Shown here one piece after another: positions 28,007 to 36,825 of a stretch of DNA of 64,000 bases. The translations under genes and the position numbers were made by a program. Positions within the stretch are counted from its first letter, which is position 1. Each line of letters starts with the position of its first letter. A model generated the notes under the pieces. That model made no database searches. It was given only the letters and a program-made list of their open reading frames with translations, and was not told the DNA's origin. The stretch comes from Microlunatus kandeliicorticis (lineage in GTDB: Bacteria; Actinomycetota; Actinomycetes; Propionibacteriales; Propionibacteriaceae): positions 372,001 to 436,000 of the forward strand of contig NZ_JACGWT010000006.1 of assembly GCF_014137855.1 (NCBI RefSeq), in the 5' to 3' direction.

Positions 28007-29551
28007 TCAGCCCGGCGGCGGCTTCCACTCGGGGTCGACCTCCGAGTACTGCACCGCGGCGGGACCGATCGGCGCGCTCCCCGGCAGCTGACCGGGCGGC
28101 GGCGCCGGATAGCCGGGGTAGGCCGGGTAGTTGCCGCCGATCCCGGCCGGGCCGGGGTAGGCCGCGGGCGCGTAGCCCACCGGTGCCGTCGCCCGGCGCC
28201 GCAGCCGCGGGTAGGCGGCCCGGCCCTCGGGCCGGAGGACCCCGGAGCTGCCCAGGCGGCGCAGCCGGGCGAGCAGGTACTTCTCCCGCTCGAGCCCGGC
28301 CCGGTCGACCAGGCCGCGGGTCATCGCGTCGCGGAGGTAGGCCAGTTCGGTCAGCGACCGTTGCAGCAGCACGGTGTCGACCAGCGTCCGCGGACCGAGG
28401 AAGAGCGCGTGCCACAGCGCCCGGAGCCGGGTGCGCAACCGGCTGCCCGGGACGACCCACTCGGTGGGCACCCAGCCCATCCGGGCGTAGTCGGTGAGCC
28501 GCTCGCGGATCAGCCGACCCTCGCGGAAGATCTGCCGGACGGTGAAGATCACCACGCCGGCGACCAGCGGCAGCGCGACCGCGAGATAGATGATCACCAG
28601 CTGGGTGCCCTGGGCCAGCGACGCGGTGGTGTTGAAGCTCATGTGCAGGAACGCGGCCGCGCAGTAGCCGGCCAGCGGGGCCACCACGCGGACCACCTTG
28701 CTCTTCGACCGCATCCCGATGGCCAGCCCGATCCCGGTCATCGAGGTGAAGAGCGGGTGCCCGAAGAACGTCTTGACCCCGCGGAGCCAGAACAGCTCCT
28801 GGATCGCCTGATCCGGCGTGACACCGATCGTCTGGGACGCGTAGTGGTAGGCGCGGCCGTAGTAGAGGATGTTCTCGGTGAACGCGAAGCCGGCACCCGA
28901 CAGCCCGGCGAGCACGATGCCGCTGACCCGGCTGACCCACTGGTAGCGCATCAGGATGGCCAGCCAGAACAGCACGGTGGCCTTGCACGCCTCCTCCACC
29001 CACGGCGCCACGTAGATCGCCGCGCGGGTGGCGCTGGCGGGATCGCCGTCACCCTGGATGGAGAGGTAGCCGGCGGCCCAGGTGTTGACCTGGGCGGCGA
29101 TGAGGGTGGCCACGCAGGCGCCCCAGCCGAGGGTCATGAACCAGACCCAGAACCGCTGCGGGCGGAACCGGTCGGTGATCACGAAGAGCAGCGAGAGCGG
29201 GATCAGGGTGATCGCCGCGTACTTCGCCGCCAGCGGCACGGCCTCCTCCCCCAGCCCGGGGACGATCCCGGTCCGCGTCCGCTGGTCGGGGACGATCTGC
29301 TGGTAGAGCAGCACCAGCAGGGTCGCGTAGACGACCAGCATCACCACGGTCAGCCAGAACATCCGCTTCCGGAGCAGCTGCCGGGGCAGCGGCTCGCGCG
29401 GGTCGGGCGGAATCGGCAGGCCGTTCCGGGCGGCCTGGCGACGCGGGTCCTGCGGGTCGCGGCGGAACGGCAGCGGCAGGCGGCGCGAGCGGCCGGACGG
29501 CCGTCCGGTCGGGGCCGGGAAGTCCGGTCGGGTCAGCTCGCCTGCAGACAC
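28007..29551 (-). CDS. PrsW family intramembrane metalloprotease
   Basis: 514 residues. About eight membrane helices occupy residues 60-330. PrsW motifs are present: APWVEEACKATVLFW (EExxK), GAGFAFTENILYYGRA (FxxxEN), FGHPLFTSMTGIG and AAFLHMSFNTTA, supplying the membrane Glu and His residues of the type II CAAX/PrsW fold. Bacillus PrsW cleaves an anti-sigma factor at site 1; the target here is unknown. A basic, Pro/Arg-rich N-terminal 55 residues and a long C-terminal extension (about 345-514, ending in a Tyr/Pro/Gly repeat such as PAAYPGPAGIGGNYPAYPGY) are additions to the core. The start is GTG 29551. It precedes tRNA-Arg and orn divergently, an order conserved in related actinomycetes. 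Confidence 0.88.
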   Translation of the reverse strand: MSAGELTRPDFPAPTGRPSGRSRRLPLPFRRDPQDPRRQAARNGLPIPPDPREPLPRQLLRKRMFWLTVVMLVVYATLLVLLYQQIVPDQRTRTGIVPGLGEEAVPLAAKYAAITLIPLSLLFVITDRFRPQRFWVWFMTLGWGACVATLIAAQVNTWAAGYLSIQGDGDPASATRAAIYVAPWVEEACKATVLFWLAILMRYQWVSRVSGIVLAGLSGAGFAFTENILYYGRAYHYASQTIGVTPDQAIQELFWLRGVKTFFGHPLFTSMTGIGLAIGMRSKSKVVRVVAPLAGYCAAAFLHMSFNTTASLAQGTQLVIIYLAVALPLVAGVVIFTVRQIFREGRLIRERLTDYARMGWVPTEWVVPGSRLRTRLRALWHALFLGPRTLVDTVLLQRSLTELAYLRDAMTRGLVDRAGLEREKYLLARLRRLGSSGVLRPEGRAAYPRLRRRATAPVGYAPAAYPGPAGIGGNYPAYPGYPAPPPGQLPGSAPIGPAAVQYSEVDPEWKPPPG

Positions 29552-29636
29552 GCTCGCCAGCGTACCCAGCCCGAGGTCGAGCGCCCGGCGCTCAGGGCCC
29601 GGGCTCGGACGCCGTCGCCACTAGAGTGGAGTCGAG

Positions 29637-29709
29637 GCCCCGGTGGCCAAATGGATAAGGCAGCGAGCTTCTACCTCGCCGATTGCGGGTTCGATTCCTG
29701 CCCGGGGCG
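29637..29709 (+). tRNA. tRNA-Arg(UCU)
   Basis: The full cloverleaf is readable. The acceptor stem GCCCCGG pairs with CCGGGGC and the D-arm contains AAATGGATAA. The anticodon stem GCGAG/CTCGC encloses loop CTTCTAC (anticodon TCT), and the T-arm GCGGG/CCTGC has loop TTCGATT. The discriminator is G and CCA is not encoded. A TAGAGT hexamer about 12 nt upstream is the likely -10. Confidence 0.95.
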
Positions 29710-29725
29710 CCGGAGTGCGGCTGAC

Positions 29726-29731
29726 TAGAGT
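29726..29731 (+). promoter_or_regulatory. -10 hexamer TAGAGT of orn
   Basis: TAGAGT is followed by 7 nt and then ATG 29739, indicating a leaderless orn promoter inside the 29-bp gap after tRNA-Arg. The same ACTAGAGTG sequence also precedes the tRNA gene (about 29620), so the two promoters share their core. Confidence 0.5.
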
Positions 29732-29738
29732 GTCGTCA

Positions 29739-30416
29739 ATGAGCGGCGAGCACCTGGTCTGGATCGACTGCGAGATGACGGGTCTCGACCTCGGTGTCGA
29801 CGAGCTCGTCGAGGTCGCCGCTCTGGTCACCGACAGCGAGCTCCGGGTGCTCGGCGAAGGCGTCGACGTGGTGATCAAGCCGTCGTCCACCGCGCTGGAC
29901 CAGATGAGCGACTTCGTCCGCGACATGCACACCCACTCGGGGCTGCTCGACCAGCTCGAGGCCGGAGTCACCCTCGCGGATGCCGAGCAGAAGGTGCTGG
30001 ACTATCTGAAGCAGTACGTCCCCGAGGGCCGCCGCCCGCCGCTGGCCGGCAACTCGATCGGCACCGACCGGGCGTTCCTGGCCAAGCAGATGCCGACCCT
30101 CGAGGGCTACGTCCACTACCGCAACGTCGACGTCTCCAGCGTCAAGGAGCTCGCCCGCCGCTGGTACCCACGGACCTACTACCAGACCCCCTCCAAGCAC
30201 GGGAACCACCGCGCCCTGGCCGACATCCAGGAGTCGATCGAGGAGCTCCGCTTCTATCGCGAGGCGATCTTCGTCCCCGCACCCGGTCCCGACTCCGCCA
30301 CCGCCCGCGACATCGCCGGCCGGCACGGCGGCTCGGTCACCGGCACCAAGGCCGCGATCGAGCCCCCGACCGAGCCCGCGACCGAGACCCCGACCGAGGC
30401 CACCTCCGAAGGCTGA
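29739..30416 (+). CDS. orn: Oligoribonuclease
   Basis: 225 residues, DEDDh 3'-5' exoribonuclease that degrades 2-5 nt RNAs and pGpG to mononucleotides. Exo [11 protein letters not shown] at about 8-17, Exo [20 protein letters not shown] at about 103-120 with [17 protein letters not shown], and Exo [20 protein letters not shown] carrying the catalytic His and Asp. Residues beyond about 180 form a Pro/Thr/Glu-rich tail ([12 protein letters not shown]) not needed for activity. ATG 29739 is preferred on homology and on the TAGAGT promoter 7 nt upstream. tRNA-Arg lies before and tRNA-His after, as in M. tuberculosis (orn-hisT). Confidence 0.96.
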   Translation: MSGEHLVWIDCEMTGLDLGVDELVEVAALVTDSELRVLGEGVDVVIKPSSTALDQMSDFVRDMHTHSGLLDQLEAGVTLADAEQKVLDYLKQYVPEGRRPPLAGNSIGTDRAFLAKQMPTLEGYVHYRNVDVSSVKELARRWYPRTYYQTPSKHGNHRALADIQESIEELRFYREAIFVPAPGPDSATARDIAGRHGGSVTGTKAAIEPPTEPATETPTEATSEG

Positions 30417-30504
30417 TCGACCTCCGCCGACGGATTTCCGGCCCGCGCCGTCCAGCCGCTACACTTCTCGGGCTGCGAGGCCCTCCGAGGCGCTCGAGAG
30501 CATG

Positions 30505-30580
30505 GTGGGCGTAGCTCAGTTGGTAGAGCACCTGGTTGTGGTCCAGGAGGTCGCGGGTTCGAGACCCGTCGCTCACCCCA
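30505..30580 (+). tRNA. tRNA-His(GUG)
   Basis: Acceptor GTGGGCG pairs with CGCTCAC and the extra G at 30504 would be G-1. The anticodon stem CCTGG/CCAGG encloses loop TTGTGGT (anticodon GTG), and the T-arm loop is TTCGAGA. Discriminator C73 opposite G-1 is the histidine identity pair. CCA is encoded (30578-30580). A TACACT hexamer near 30459 is the probable -10. Confidence 0.95.
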
Positions 30581-30711
30581 CCCCCTCCGTTCCGGTCGGT
30601 CCGCCCTGGGTCACGACTCGGCATCGAAACCTTGCAGCGCTGCACACGCGCTCCGCGGCGCGGGCGACGATGCCTCCGGGACCAGCCGGTCCCTGGACCC
30701 AGGAGTCACCC

Positions 30712-31185
30712 GTGAGCCAGCCCCCGTACGGCTACGTCCCGCCCACGCCCGTCCCGGCCGTCTGGTCGGTCGTCGCCCCGCCGCACCGGTCGTCGACCGC
30801 GCACGTGGTGATCGCCTGGGTGCTCGCGGTGGGGACCGCGCTCTACCTGCTCCCCTGGGCCGTCGCCGCGACCCGCAACAAGCGCAACGTGGTGGCCATC
30901 GCCCTGATCAACCTGTTCCTCGGCTGGAGCCTGGTCGGCTGGGTCGCCGCGCTGGTGATGGCCTGCCTCAACGACGACCGCCCTGCGCACGGACCGGTCC
31001 TGGTCGCCGCCCTGCCGCCGCAGCCGGCCCTGCCGCAGTACGGGATCGCCCCAGCCCCGCCGGCCCTGTACGGCCCCAACCAGCTGCACCAGAGCAGCCC
31101 GACCTGGTCGGCGGCGACCCCACCGCGGCTCGACCAGCGTCCGGTGCCCGAACCGCCGGTCGGCTACTGGCCGCCGACCGTCTGA
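30712..31185 (+). CDS. Superinfection-immunity-domain membrane protein
   Basis: 157 residues. A Pro/Tyr-rich N-terminus (SQPPYGYVPPTPVP) leads into two membrane helices, HVVIAWVLAVGTALYLLPWAVAATRN and VVAIALINLFLGWSLVGWVAALVMA. The pattern (LPW..A..RxK.N...I..lN..LGWt.iGWv.alv.A) matches the superinfection immunity (Imm_superinfect) family named after phage T4 Imm. The C-terminal third is Pro/Ala-rich and probably disordered. These proteins are common in actinomycete chromosomes and are mostly not phage-derived; no function is established. GTG 30712 has AGGAG 6 nt upstream. Confidence 0.8.
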   Translation: MSQPPYGYVPPTPVPAVWSVVAPPHRSSTAHVVIAWVLAVGTALYLLPWAVAATRNKRNVVAIALINLFLGWSLVGWVAALVMACLNDDRPAHGPVLVAALPPQPALPQYGIAPAPPALYGPNQLHQSSPTWSAATPPRLDQRPVPEPPVGYWPPTV

Positions 31186-31242
31186 CCCGCCCTCCGCCCG
31201 CCGCTGACCGGTCCGGGCGCCCGGGTCGGGAACAATGACGCC

Positions 31243-32553
31243 ATGAGCGTCACCACCCGACCGAGCGCGACCGGCCGGCTGCGGCTCCGGCTGGCCACCC
31301 TGGCCGGCAGCGCCGCGGCGCTGGCCTCGCGCGCGGCCGGACGCGGCAGCGGGGCCTCGATCAAGGGCACGCTGCTGCTCCGGCTCGCCCCGGGCGCGCT
31401 CGGCACCCTGCTCGCGGGCAAGCGGGTGGCGATGGTGTCGGGCACCAACGGCAAGACCACCACGACGCACCTGCTGGCGGCCGCCGTCCGCGAGCAGCTG
31501 CGGGCCACCGGCGTGCCCGAGGACCGGCTGGTGCACAACGCCGACGGCGCCAACCTGCACCACGGGATCGCCTCGGCTCTGTCGGAGCGCCCCCGGGCCA
31601 CCACCGCGGTGCTCGAGACCGACGAACGGGTGGTGGCCGACCTGATCCGGCTCGGGCGGCCCGAGGTGCTGGTGCTGCTCAACTTCAGCCGGGACCAGCT
31701 CGACCGGCACCACGAGATCACCGCGCTCGGACGCAGCTGGCGGATCGCCCTCGAGCGCGCCGGCGCCGACGGCCCGGTGGTGGTGGCCAACGCCGACGAG
31801 CCGCTGATCGTGTGGGCGGCGCAGACCGCACACCGCGTCGTCTACGTCGACACCGCCACCCAGTGGACCCAGGACGCCTCGCTCTGCCCGGCCTGCGGGG
31901 CGATGCTGCTCCGCGAGCAGCCCGACCACGTCGGCGGACGCGGGGGCTGGTGGCGCTGCTCGAGCTGCGACCTGGCGCAGCCCACCGCGTCATGGCGCGT
32001 CGTCGAGGACACCGTGGTCGGCCCGGACGGCCGGGTCTGGAGACCCGAGCTCCAGCTGCCGGGCGCCTTCAACGTCAGCAACGCCGCCTGCGCGCTGGCC
32101 GGTGCCGACGTCTTCGGGGTCGATCCGGAGATCGCGGTGCGCGGGATGCGGACGGTCACCGCGCCCGCCGGCCGGTTCGGCACGGCGCGGTTCGGGGACG
32201 TCACCGCCCGGCTGCTGCTGGCCAAGAACCCGGCCGGTTGGGCCGAGGCGCTCCCGCTGGCCCGGACCGGCACGGTGGTGCTGGCCATCGACTCCGCCGC
32301 CGCCGACGGCCGCGACGTGTCCTGGCTGTGGGACGTCGAGTACGAGCAGCTGGCCGGACGCACGGTGGTGGCCACCGGCCCGCGCGCGCAGGACCTGGCC
32401 GTCCGACTGACCTACGCCGGGGTCGAGCACCGCTGCGTCCCCGACCTCGCCGAGGCGCTCGCTGCGGCCGGAGCAGGCGACCAGGACGCGCCGGTCGACG
32501 TGATCGCCACCTACACGCCGTTCCAGCGGCTGCGCAAGATGGGAGGGCTGTGA
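31243..32553 (+). CDS. murT: Lipid II isoglutaminyl synthase, MurT subunit
   Basis: 436 residues, Mur ligase-like. P-loop VSGTNGKTTTTHLLAAAV at about 65-82, and HNADGANLHHGI, LETDERVV and LLNFSRDQLDRH are family motifs. A four-Cys zinc ribbon inserted at about 215-241 (CPACG...CSSCDLAQP) is typical of MurT, and DUF1727 forms the C-terminus. With GatD it amidates the alpha-carboxyl of D-Glu in lipid II, using ATP and ammonia from glutamine. This is needed for peptidoglycan cross-linking. The start is ATG 31243 with AACAAT 6 nt upstream. Its stop overlaps the gatD start (TGATG), so the subunits are translationally coupled. Confidence 0.95.
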   Translation: MSVTTRPSATGRLRLRLATLAGSAAALASRAAGRGSGASIKGTLLLRLAPGALGTLLAGKRVAMVSGTNGKTTTTHLLAAAVREQLRATGVPEDRLVHNADGANLHHGIASALSERPRATTAVLETDERVVADLIRLGRPEVLVLLNFSRDQLDRHHEITALGRSWRIALERAGADGPVVVANADEPLIVWAAQTAHRVVYVDTATQWTQDASLCPACGAMLLREQPDHVGGRGGWWRCSSCDLAQPTASWRVVEDTVVGPDGRVWRPELQLPGAFNVSNAACALAGADVFGVDPEIAVRGMRTVTAPAGRFGTARFGDVTARLLLAKNPAGWAEALPLARTGTVVLAIDSAAADGRDVSWLWDVEYEQLAGRTVVATGPRAQDLAVRLTYAGVEHRCVPDLAEALAAAGAGDQDAPVDVIATYTPFQRLRKMGGL

Positions 32554-33296
32554 TGGCGAGCGCCGGGCGCGGTCGGGTCGAGGTGGTGCTGATCTACCAG
32601 TCGCTGCTGGGGATCTACGGGGACCGCGGCAACGCCACCGTGCTGGCCCGGCGGCTGGCCTGGCACGGCTTCACCCCCGAGCTCACCGTGGTCGAGCCGG
32701 GCGAGGCGCTGCCCGACACCGGCTCGATCTACCTGCTCGGTGGCGGTGAGGACGCCGCCCAGATCACCGCCGTGCGCGGGCTGACCGCCGACGGGGCGCT
32801 GCACCGGGCCGCCGACCGCGGCGCCGTGGTGTTCGCGGTCTGCGCGGGGTACCAGATCGTCGGCAACAGCTTCACCGTCGGCGCGGACGACACCGTGATC
32901 GACGGCCTCGGCCTGCTCGACGTCACCACCACCCGCGGCCCGGTCCGCGCGGTCGGGGAGATCCTCAGCCGCTGGGAGGACGACTCCCGGCCCGACGAGG
33001 AACGCTGGCTGACCGGCTTCGAGAACCACGGCGGCTACACCCGGCTCGGCGACCGCGCACGACCGCTGGCGCGGGTGGAGGTCGGCATCGGCAACTGCGG
33101 CGACGGCACCGAGGGCGCCGTCCAGGGCACGGTGATCGGCAGCTACCCGCACGGACCCGCCCTGGCCCGCAACCCGGCGTTGGCCGACCACCTGATCGCC
33201 ACCGCGACCGGCGTCGAGCTCGCACCGCTCGACCGTCCGGAGATCACCGAGCTGCGCCGTCAGCGGCTGGCCGCGGTCCGCCGCTCCCCGCGCTGA
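32553..33296 (+). CDS. gatD: Lipid II isoglutaminyl synthase, glutaminase subunit GatD
   Basis: 247 residues, class I glutamine amidotransferase of the CobB/CobQ type. Nucleophile Cys97 in VFAVCAGYQIVG, catalytic His200 in GSYPHGPALARNP, and oxyanion region LLGGGEDAAQI. It hydrolyses glutamine and delivers ammonia to MurT. The ATG overlaps the murT stop by 1 bp, and the pair matches Rv3712-Rv3713 and the Staphylococcus murT-gatD operon. The last bases belong to a run of 11-bp GCTGACT repeats that continues past the stop codon. Confidence 0.95.
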   Translation: MASAGRGRVEVVLIYQSLLGIYGDRGNATVLARRLAWHGFTPELTVVEPGEALPDTGSIYLLGGGEDAAQITAVRGLTADGALHRAADRGAVVFAVCAGYQIVGNSFTVGADDTVIDGLGLLDVTTTRGPVRAVGEILSRWEDDSRPDEERWLTGFENHGGYTRLGDRARPLARVEVGIGNCGDGTEGAVQGTVIGSYPHGPALARNPALADHLIATATGVELAPLDRPEITELRRQRLAAVRRSPR

Positions 33297-33335
33297 CCCC
33301 GAGCTGACTGCGCGCTGACTCCGCGCTGACTCCCG
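33292..33335. repeat. 11-bp GCTGACT tandem run after gatD
   Basis: GCTGAC occurs at 33292 (containing the gatD stop), 33303, 33314 and 33325. The units are 11 bp apart (GCTGACTGCGC, GCTGACTCCGC). The run fills most of the 77-bp gap before the aldo/keto reductase promoter. Confidence 0.7.
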
Positions 33336-33360
33336 CGGTGGGAGGTCGGGGCGGCGCGCA

Positions 33361-33366
33361 TAGGGT
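33361..33366 (+). promoter_or_regulatory. -10 hexamer TAGGGT of the aldo/keto reductase
   Basis: TAGGGT followed by 7 nt then ATG 33374, the leaderless pattern. No -35 is obvious. Confidence 0.5.
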
Positions 33367-33373
33367 CGGGACC

Positions 33374-34249
33374 ATGCAGACCCGCACCCTCGGACCGTTC
33401 ACCGTCTCCGCCATCGGCCTCGGCGCGATGCCGTTCTCGATGGGCGGCAACGTCAAGCCCAGCGAGGAGCAGGCGATCGCCACCGTGCACGCCGCCCTCG
33501 ACGCCGGGGTCACCTTCATCGACACCGCCGACGTGTACGCGCCGAGCTGGGACACCATGGGCCACAACGAGAAGATCGTGGCCAAGGCGCTCAAGAAGCT
33601 CGGCGGACGTCCCGACGGCGTGGTGATCGGCACCAAGGGTGGGATCACCCGCAGCCAGTGCGAGGAGTGGGGCCGCAACGCCTCGCTGGACTACCTGACC
33701 CAGGCGGTGGAGAAGTCGCTGGCCGCGCTCGAGGTCGACGTCATCGACCTCTACCAGTGGCACCGGCCCGACCGCTGGATGGTCTACGGCGACGCGATCG
33801 AGAACTTCAAGAAGCTGCAGGAGCAGGGCAAGATCAAGGCGGTCGGCATCTCCAACGCCAACGTCGAGGAGATCGACATCGCCGTGCAGGTGCTCGGTGA
33901 GGGTGGCCTGGCCAGCGTGCAGAACGAGTTCAGCCCGCGGTTCCGGTCGAGCCAGGACGAGCTCGACCGCTGCGGCGAGGTGGGCGCGGCCTTCCTGCCG
34001 TGGAGCCCGCTCGGCGGCACCAGCGGCGGCGCCACCCAGGTCGGTGAGGAGTTCGCGATCTTCGGCGAGATCGGGCAGGCGCACGGCGTCAGCCCGCAGC
34101 AGGTCGTGCTGGCCTGGGAGCTCTCGCTCGGCCGGCACGTGATCCCGATCCCCGGCGCCAGCCGGCCGGCCTCGATCACCGACTCGGCCCGGGCGGCCGA
34201 TCTGCAGCTGACCGCCGACGAGCTGGCGGCGATCAACGCCACACGCTGA
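33374..34249 (+). CDS. Aldo/keto reductase
   Basis: 291 residues, (beta/alpha)8-barrel NADPH-dependent oxidoreductase. The catalytic tetrad is visible: Asp and Tyr in FIDTADVYAPSWD (about 49-61), Lys in VVIGTKGGITR (about 82), His in DLYQWHRPDRWM. The C-terminal cofactor stretch is VIPIPGASRPASITDSARAADLQLT. The substrate is unknown, as usual for this family. Only 16 bp separate it from the FAD-dependent desaturase-like gene downstream, so the two are likely cotranscribed. Confidence 0.92.
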   Translation: MQTRTLGPFTVSAIGLGAMPFSMGGNVKPSEEQAIATVHAALDAGVTFIDTADVYAPSWDTMGHNEKIVAKALKKLGGRPDGVVIGTKGGITRSQCEEWGRNASLDYLTQAVEKSLAALEVDVIDLYQWHRPDRWMVYGDAIENFKKLQEQGKIKAVGISNANVEEIDIAVQVLGEGGLASVQNEFSPRFRSSQDELDRCGEVGAAFLPWSPLGGTSGGATQVGEEFAIFGEIGQAHGVSPQQVVLAWELSLGRHVIPIPGASRPASITDSARAADLQLTADELAAINATR

Positions 34250-34265
34250 CGGACAGGGTGTCCCG

Positions 34266-35825
34266 ATGAGCGAGACCCGCGCCGACGTGGTGGTGGTCGG
34301 CGGTGGCCACAACGGTCTGGTCGCCGCCGCCTACCTGGCTCGGGCCGGACGCCGGGTGGTGGTCTGCGAGGCGAGGGACCGGTTCGGCGGTGCGGTGGCC
34401 GGCGACGCGGTCTTCCCCGGCGTCCCGGCCCGGCTGTCCCGGTTCAGCTACCTGGTCTCGCTGCTGCCGCAGCAGCTCGTCGACGACCTCGGCCTCGAGC
34501 TGCGGCTGCGCTCGCGCGCGGTGGCCAGCTACAGCCCGTACGAGCGCGACGGCCGGGCCGACGGGCTGCTGGTCGAGCGCCCGGAGGGTGAGGCCACCCG
34601 CAGGTCGTTCGCGACCCGCACCGGCGACCAGGCCGAGCACCGGCGCTGGCAGGAGTTCCACGACCGGATCGGCACCCTGGCCGCCGCGATCGCGCCGACC
34701 CTGACCGGCCCGCTCCCCCGTGCTGCCGAGCTCGCCGACCGGGTCGACCCGGAGCTGTGGTCGTTGGTCACCGAACGGCCGCTCGGCGAGCTGGTCGAAG
34801 GCACCTTCGCCGACGACCTCGTCCGGGGCACGGTGTTCACCGACGCGCTGATCGGCACCGAGAGCGGAGCCCACGACCCGACGCTCCGGCAGAACCGGTG
34901 CTTCCTCTACCACGTGGTCGGCCGCGGCACCGGGGAGTGGGCCGTGCCCCTCGGCGGGATGGGCGCCGTGGCCGACGCCCTCGTCGCCGCCGCCCGGCGG
35001 TCCGGCGCCGAGCTGCGTGAGCGGGCCGCGGTGACCGCCCTCGACGGGGACGGCCGCCGCTGGCGGGTCGTGCTGGCCGACGGTGACACCGTGGTCGCGC
35101 CGACGGTGCTGCTCAACTGCGCCGACGCCGTCACCGATCGGCTGCTCGGGCTGGAGCCGGACGACGTCCCCGAGGGCAACCAGCTGAAGATCAACATGCT
35201 GCTCCGCCGGCTGCCCGCGCTGGCCTCGGGGATCGACCCGCGGGTCGCGTTCGCCGGCACCCTGCACGTCGGCCAGGGCTACCGACGGCTGGCCGAGGCG
35301 CACGCACTGGCCACCGCCGGCGCACTGCCCGACCCGTTGCCCTGCGAGGTCTACTGCCACACCCTGACCGACCCGACGATCCTCGCTCCGGAGCTGGTGG
35401 CTCAGGGCTGGCAGACGCTCACCCTGTTCGGGCTGCACACGCCGGCCGGGCTCTTCCGCGCCGATCCCGACGGCGCGCGGGACCGGGCCGTGCGGGCGGC
35501 GCTCGAGGGGCTGCAGGCCGTGCTGGCCGAGCCGCTCGAGGACTGCCTGGCCCGCGATCCGGAGGGTCGCCCGTGCCTGGAGGCGATGAGCCCGCTCGAC
35601 GTCGAGGCAGAGCTGGGGATGCCCGGCGGCCACATCTTCCACGGCGACCTCAGCTGGCCGTGGCTCGACGACGACGAGCCCGCCGGTAGTGCTGCCGAGC
35701 GCTGGGGCGTCGCCACCGACCACCCCGGGCTGCTGCGGTGCGGGTCGAGCAGCCGACGCGGCGGCGCGGTCTCCGCTCTGGGCGGTCACAGCGCCGCGAT
35801 GGCGGTGCTGGAGGCCGCCGGCTGA
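34266..35825 (+). CDS. FAD-dependent oxidoreductase, phytoene-desaturase-like (PYROXD2 type)
   Basis: 519 residues. The dinucleotide-binding motif VVVVGGGHNGLVAAAYLARAGRRVVVCEARDRFGG is at about 9-43. Middle and C-terminal parts carry the CrtI/amine-oxidase pattern: RNRCFLYHVVGRGTGEWAVPLGGMGAVADAL, VLLNCADAVT, and a final LRCGSSSRRGGAVSALGGHSAAMAVLE matching the FAD-pyrophosphate end motif. It is related to carotenoid desaturases and to human PYROXD2, but there are no carotenoid genes nearby, so the true substrate is unknown. It begins 16 bp after the aldo/keto reductase and ends 68 bp before tRNA-Lys. Confidence 0.87.
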   Translation: MSETRADVVVVGGGHNGLVAAAYLARAGRRVVVCEARDRFGGAVAGDAVFPGVPARLSRFSYLVSLLPQQLVDDLGLELRLRSRAVASYSPYERDGRADGLLVERPEGEATRRSFATRTGDQAEHRRWQEFHDRIGTLAAAIAPTLTGPLPRAAELADRVDPELWSLVTERPLGELVEGTFADDLVRGTVFTDALIGTESGAHDPTLRQNRCFLYHVVGRGTGEWAVPLGGMGAVADALVAAARRSGAELRERAAVTALDGDGRRWRVVLADGDTVVAPTVLLNCADAVTDRLLGLEPDDVPEGNQLKINMLLRRLPALASGIDPRVAFAGTLHVGQGYRRLAEAHALATAGALPDPLPCEVYCHTLTDPTILAPELVAQGWQTLTLFGLHTPAGLFRADPDGARDRAVRAALEGLQAVLAEPLEDCLARDPEGRPCLEAMSPLDVEAELGMPGGHIFHGDLSWPWLDDDEPAGSAAERWGVATDHPGLLRCGSSSRRGGAVSALGGHSAAMAVLEAAG

Positions 35826-35893
35826 GCCCGGTGTGCGCGTCCGAGTGCGGCGATTTCGGGTCCACCCGGTCGGCTGGTAGTGTCTTCCCTCGC

Positions 35894-35969
<76 letters not shown>

Positions 35970-35976
35970 TCCACCA

Positions 35977-36008
35977 GAACCGCCGGAGCCAGCAGGCTCC
36001 GGCGGTTC
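35977..36008 (+). terminator. Intrinsic terminator after tRNA-Lys
   Basis: GAACCGCCGGAGCC pairs perfectly (14 bp) with GGCTCCGGCGGTTC across the tetraloop AGCA, beginning 7 bp after the tRNA CCA, and is followed by GTGCGTTTCT. This is the strongest terminator hairpin in the window. It lies inside the island boundary, so it may have arrived with the island and now ends tRNA-Lys transcription. Confidence 0.85.
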
Positions 36009-36120
36009 GTGCGTTTCTGGCGACCGTGCAGGGCACGACCTGGGAGCCCGCCCTCACGCGGGCGAAGCATGCTGGAACACAGCGAGCGACCCGGACTGCA
36101 CTGGGCGCGGATGTCGACCG

Positions 36121-36825
36121 TCAGCAGCAGTCGCAGTCCGGGCCACACCCGGCGCAACCGTCGGCGGCCCGGACACTGAGCCCTGCAGGCGCACAACAGG
36201 CATCACCCCGCCAGGCGGTGATCCCCTCCCGGATCGCCAGCCCAGCGATGGCCAGAGCCACGACCGGATCGACCCAGGACCAGCCGAGCAGTGCGTTCAC
36301 GACGAGACCGACGAGCAGTGCGCCCGACAGGTAGGTGCAGATCAAGGTCTGCTTGGAGTCGGCCACCGCGGTAGCCGACCCCAGCTGACGACCGGCGCGG
36401 CGCTGAGCGGCGGACAGCACCGGCATGATCAGCACCGACAAGGCCGCGAGCACGATGCCCGGCAGCGACGTACCTGCCTGATGACCGCGAAGGAGGGCCG
36501 TCAACGCGTCCACGCTGACGTAGGCGGCGAGAGCGAAGAACGACAGCGCGATGACGCGGAGAGCGCGGCGTTCACGGCGATCGCGTTGCTCAGGCGTGCG
36601 AGCCGCGAACTGCCACGCGACCGCGGCGGCCGAGGACACCTCGATGATCGAGTCGAGGCCGAAGGCCACCAACGCCACCGAGGACGCCAGCGCTCCGGCC
36701 GTGAGGGCCACGACGGCCTCCACGACGTTGTAACTGATGGTGGCCGCCACCAACCACCGGATCCGCCGGACCACCGCCTCACGTCGGGCCGGACTGAGCG
36801 GGCGAAGGCCGATCTCGATCGCCAT
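36121..36825 (-). CDS. CDF-family cation exporter with Cys-rich tail
   Basis: 234 residues, six predicted membrane helices. Metal-site Asp residues are in VALVAFGLDSIIEVSSAA (TM2) and SATAVADSKQTLI (TM5), where the usual HxxxD His residues are replaced by Gly/Phe-type neighbours, implying a different metal preference. The last about 28 residues hold seven Cys (GDACCAP and DGCAGCGPDCDCC), a soft-metal-binding tail. There is no typical CDF cytoplasmic domain. It starts at ATG 36825, overlapping the stop of the CmtR-like gene by one base (TAATG), so the sensor and exporter form one unit. Cd(II) or Pb(II) export is inferred from the partner regulator. Confidence 0.85.
   Translation of the reverse strand: MAIEIGLRPLSPARREAVVRRIRWLVAATISYNVVEAVVALTAGALASSVALVAFGLDSIIEVSSAAAVAWQFAARTPEQRDRRERRALRVIALSFFALAAYVSVDALTALLRGHQAGTSLPGIVLAALSVLIMPVLSAAQRRAGRQLGSATAVADSKQTLICTYLSGALLVGLVVNALLGWSWVDPVVALAIAGLAIREGITAWRGDACCAPAGLSVRAADGCAGCGPDCDCC

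Noticed and set aside
30712-31185. A prophage gene, because of the superinfection-immunity domain.
   Set aside because: The family is common in actinobacterial chromosomes and no phage genes are nearby.
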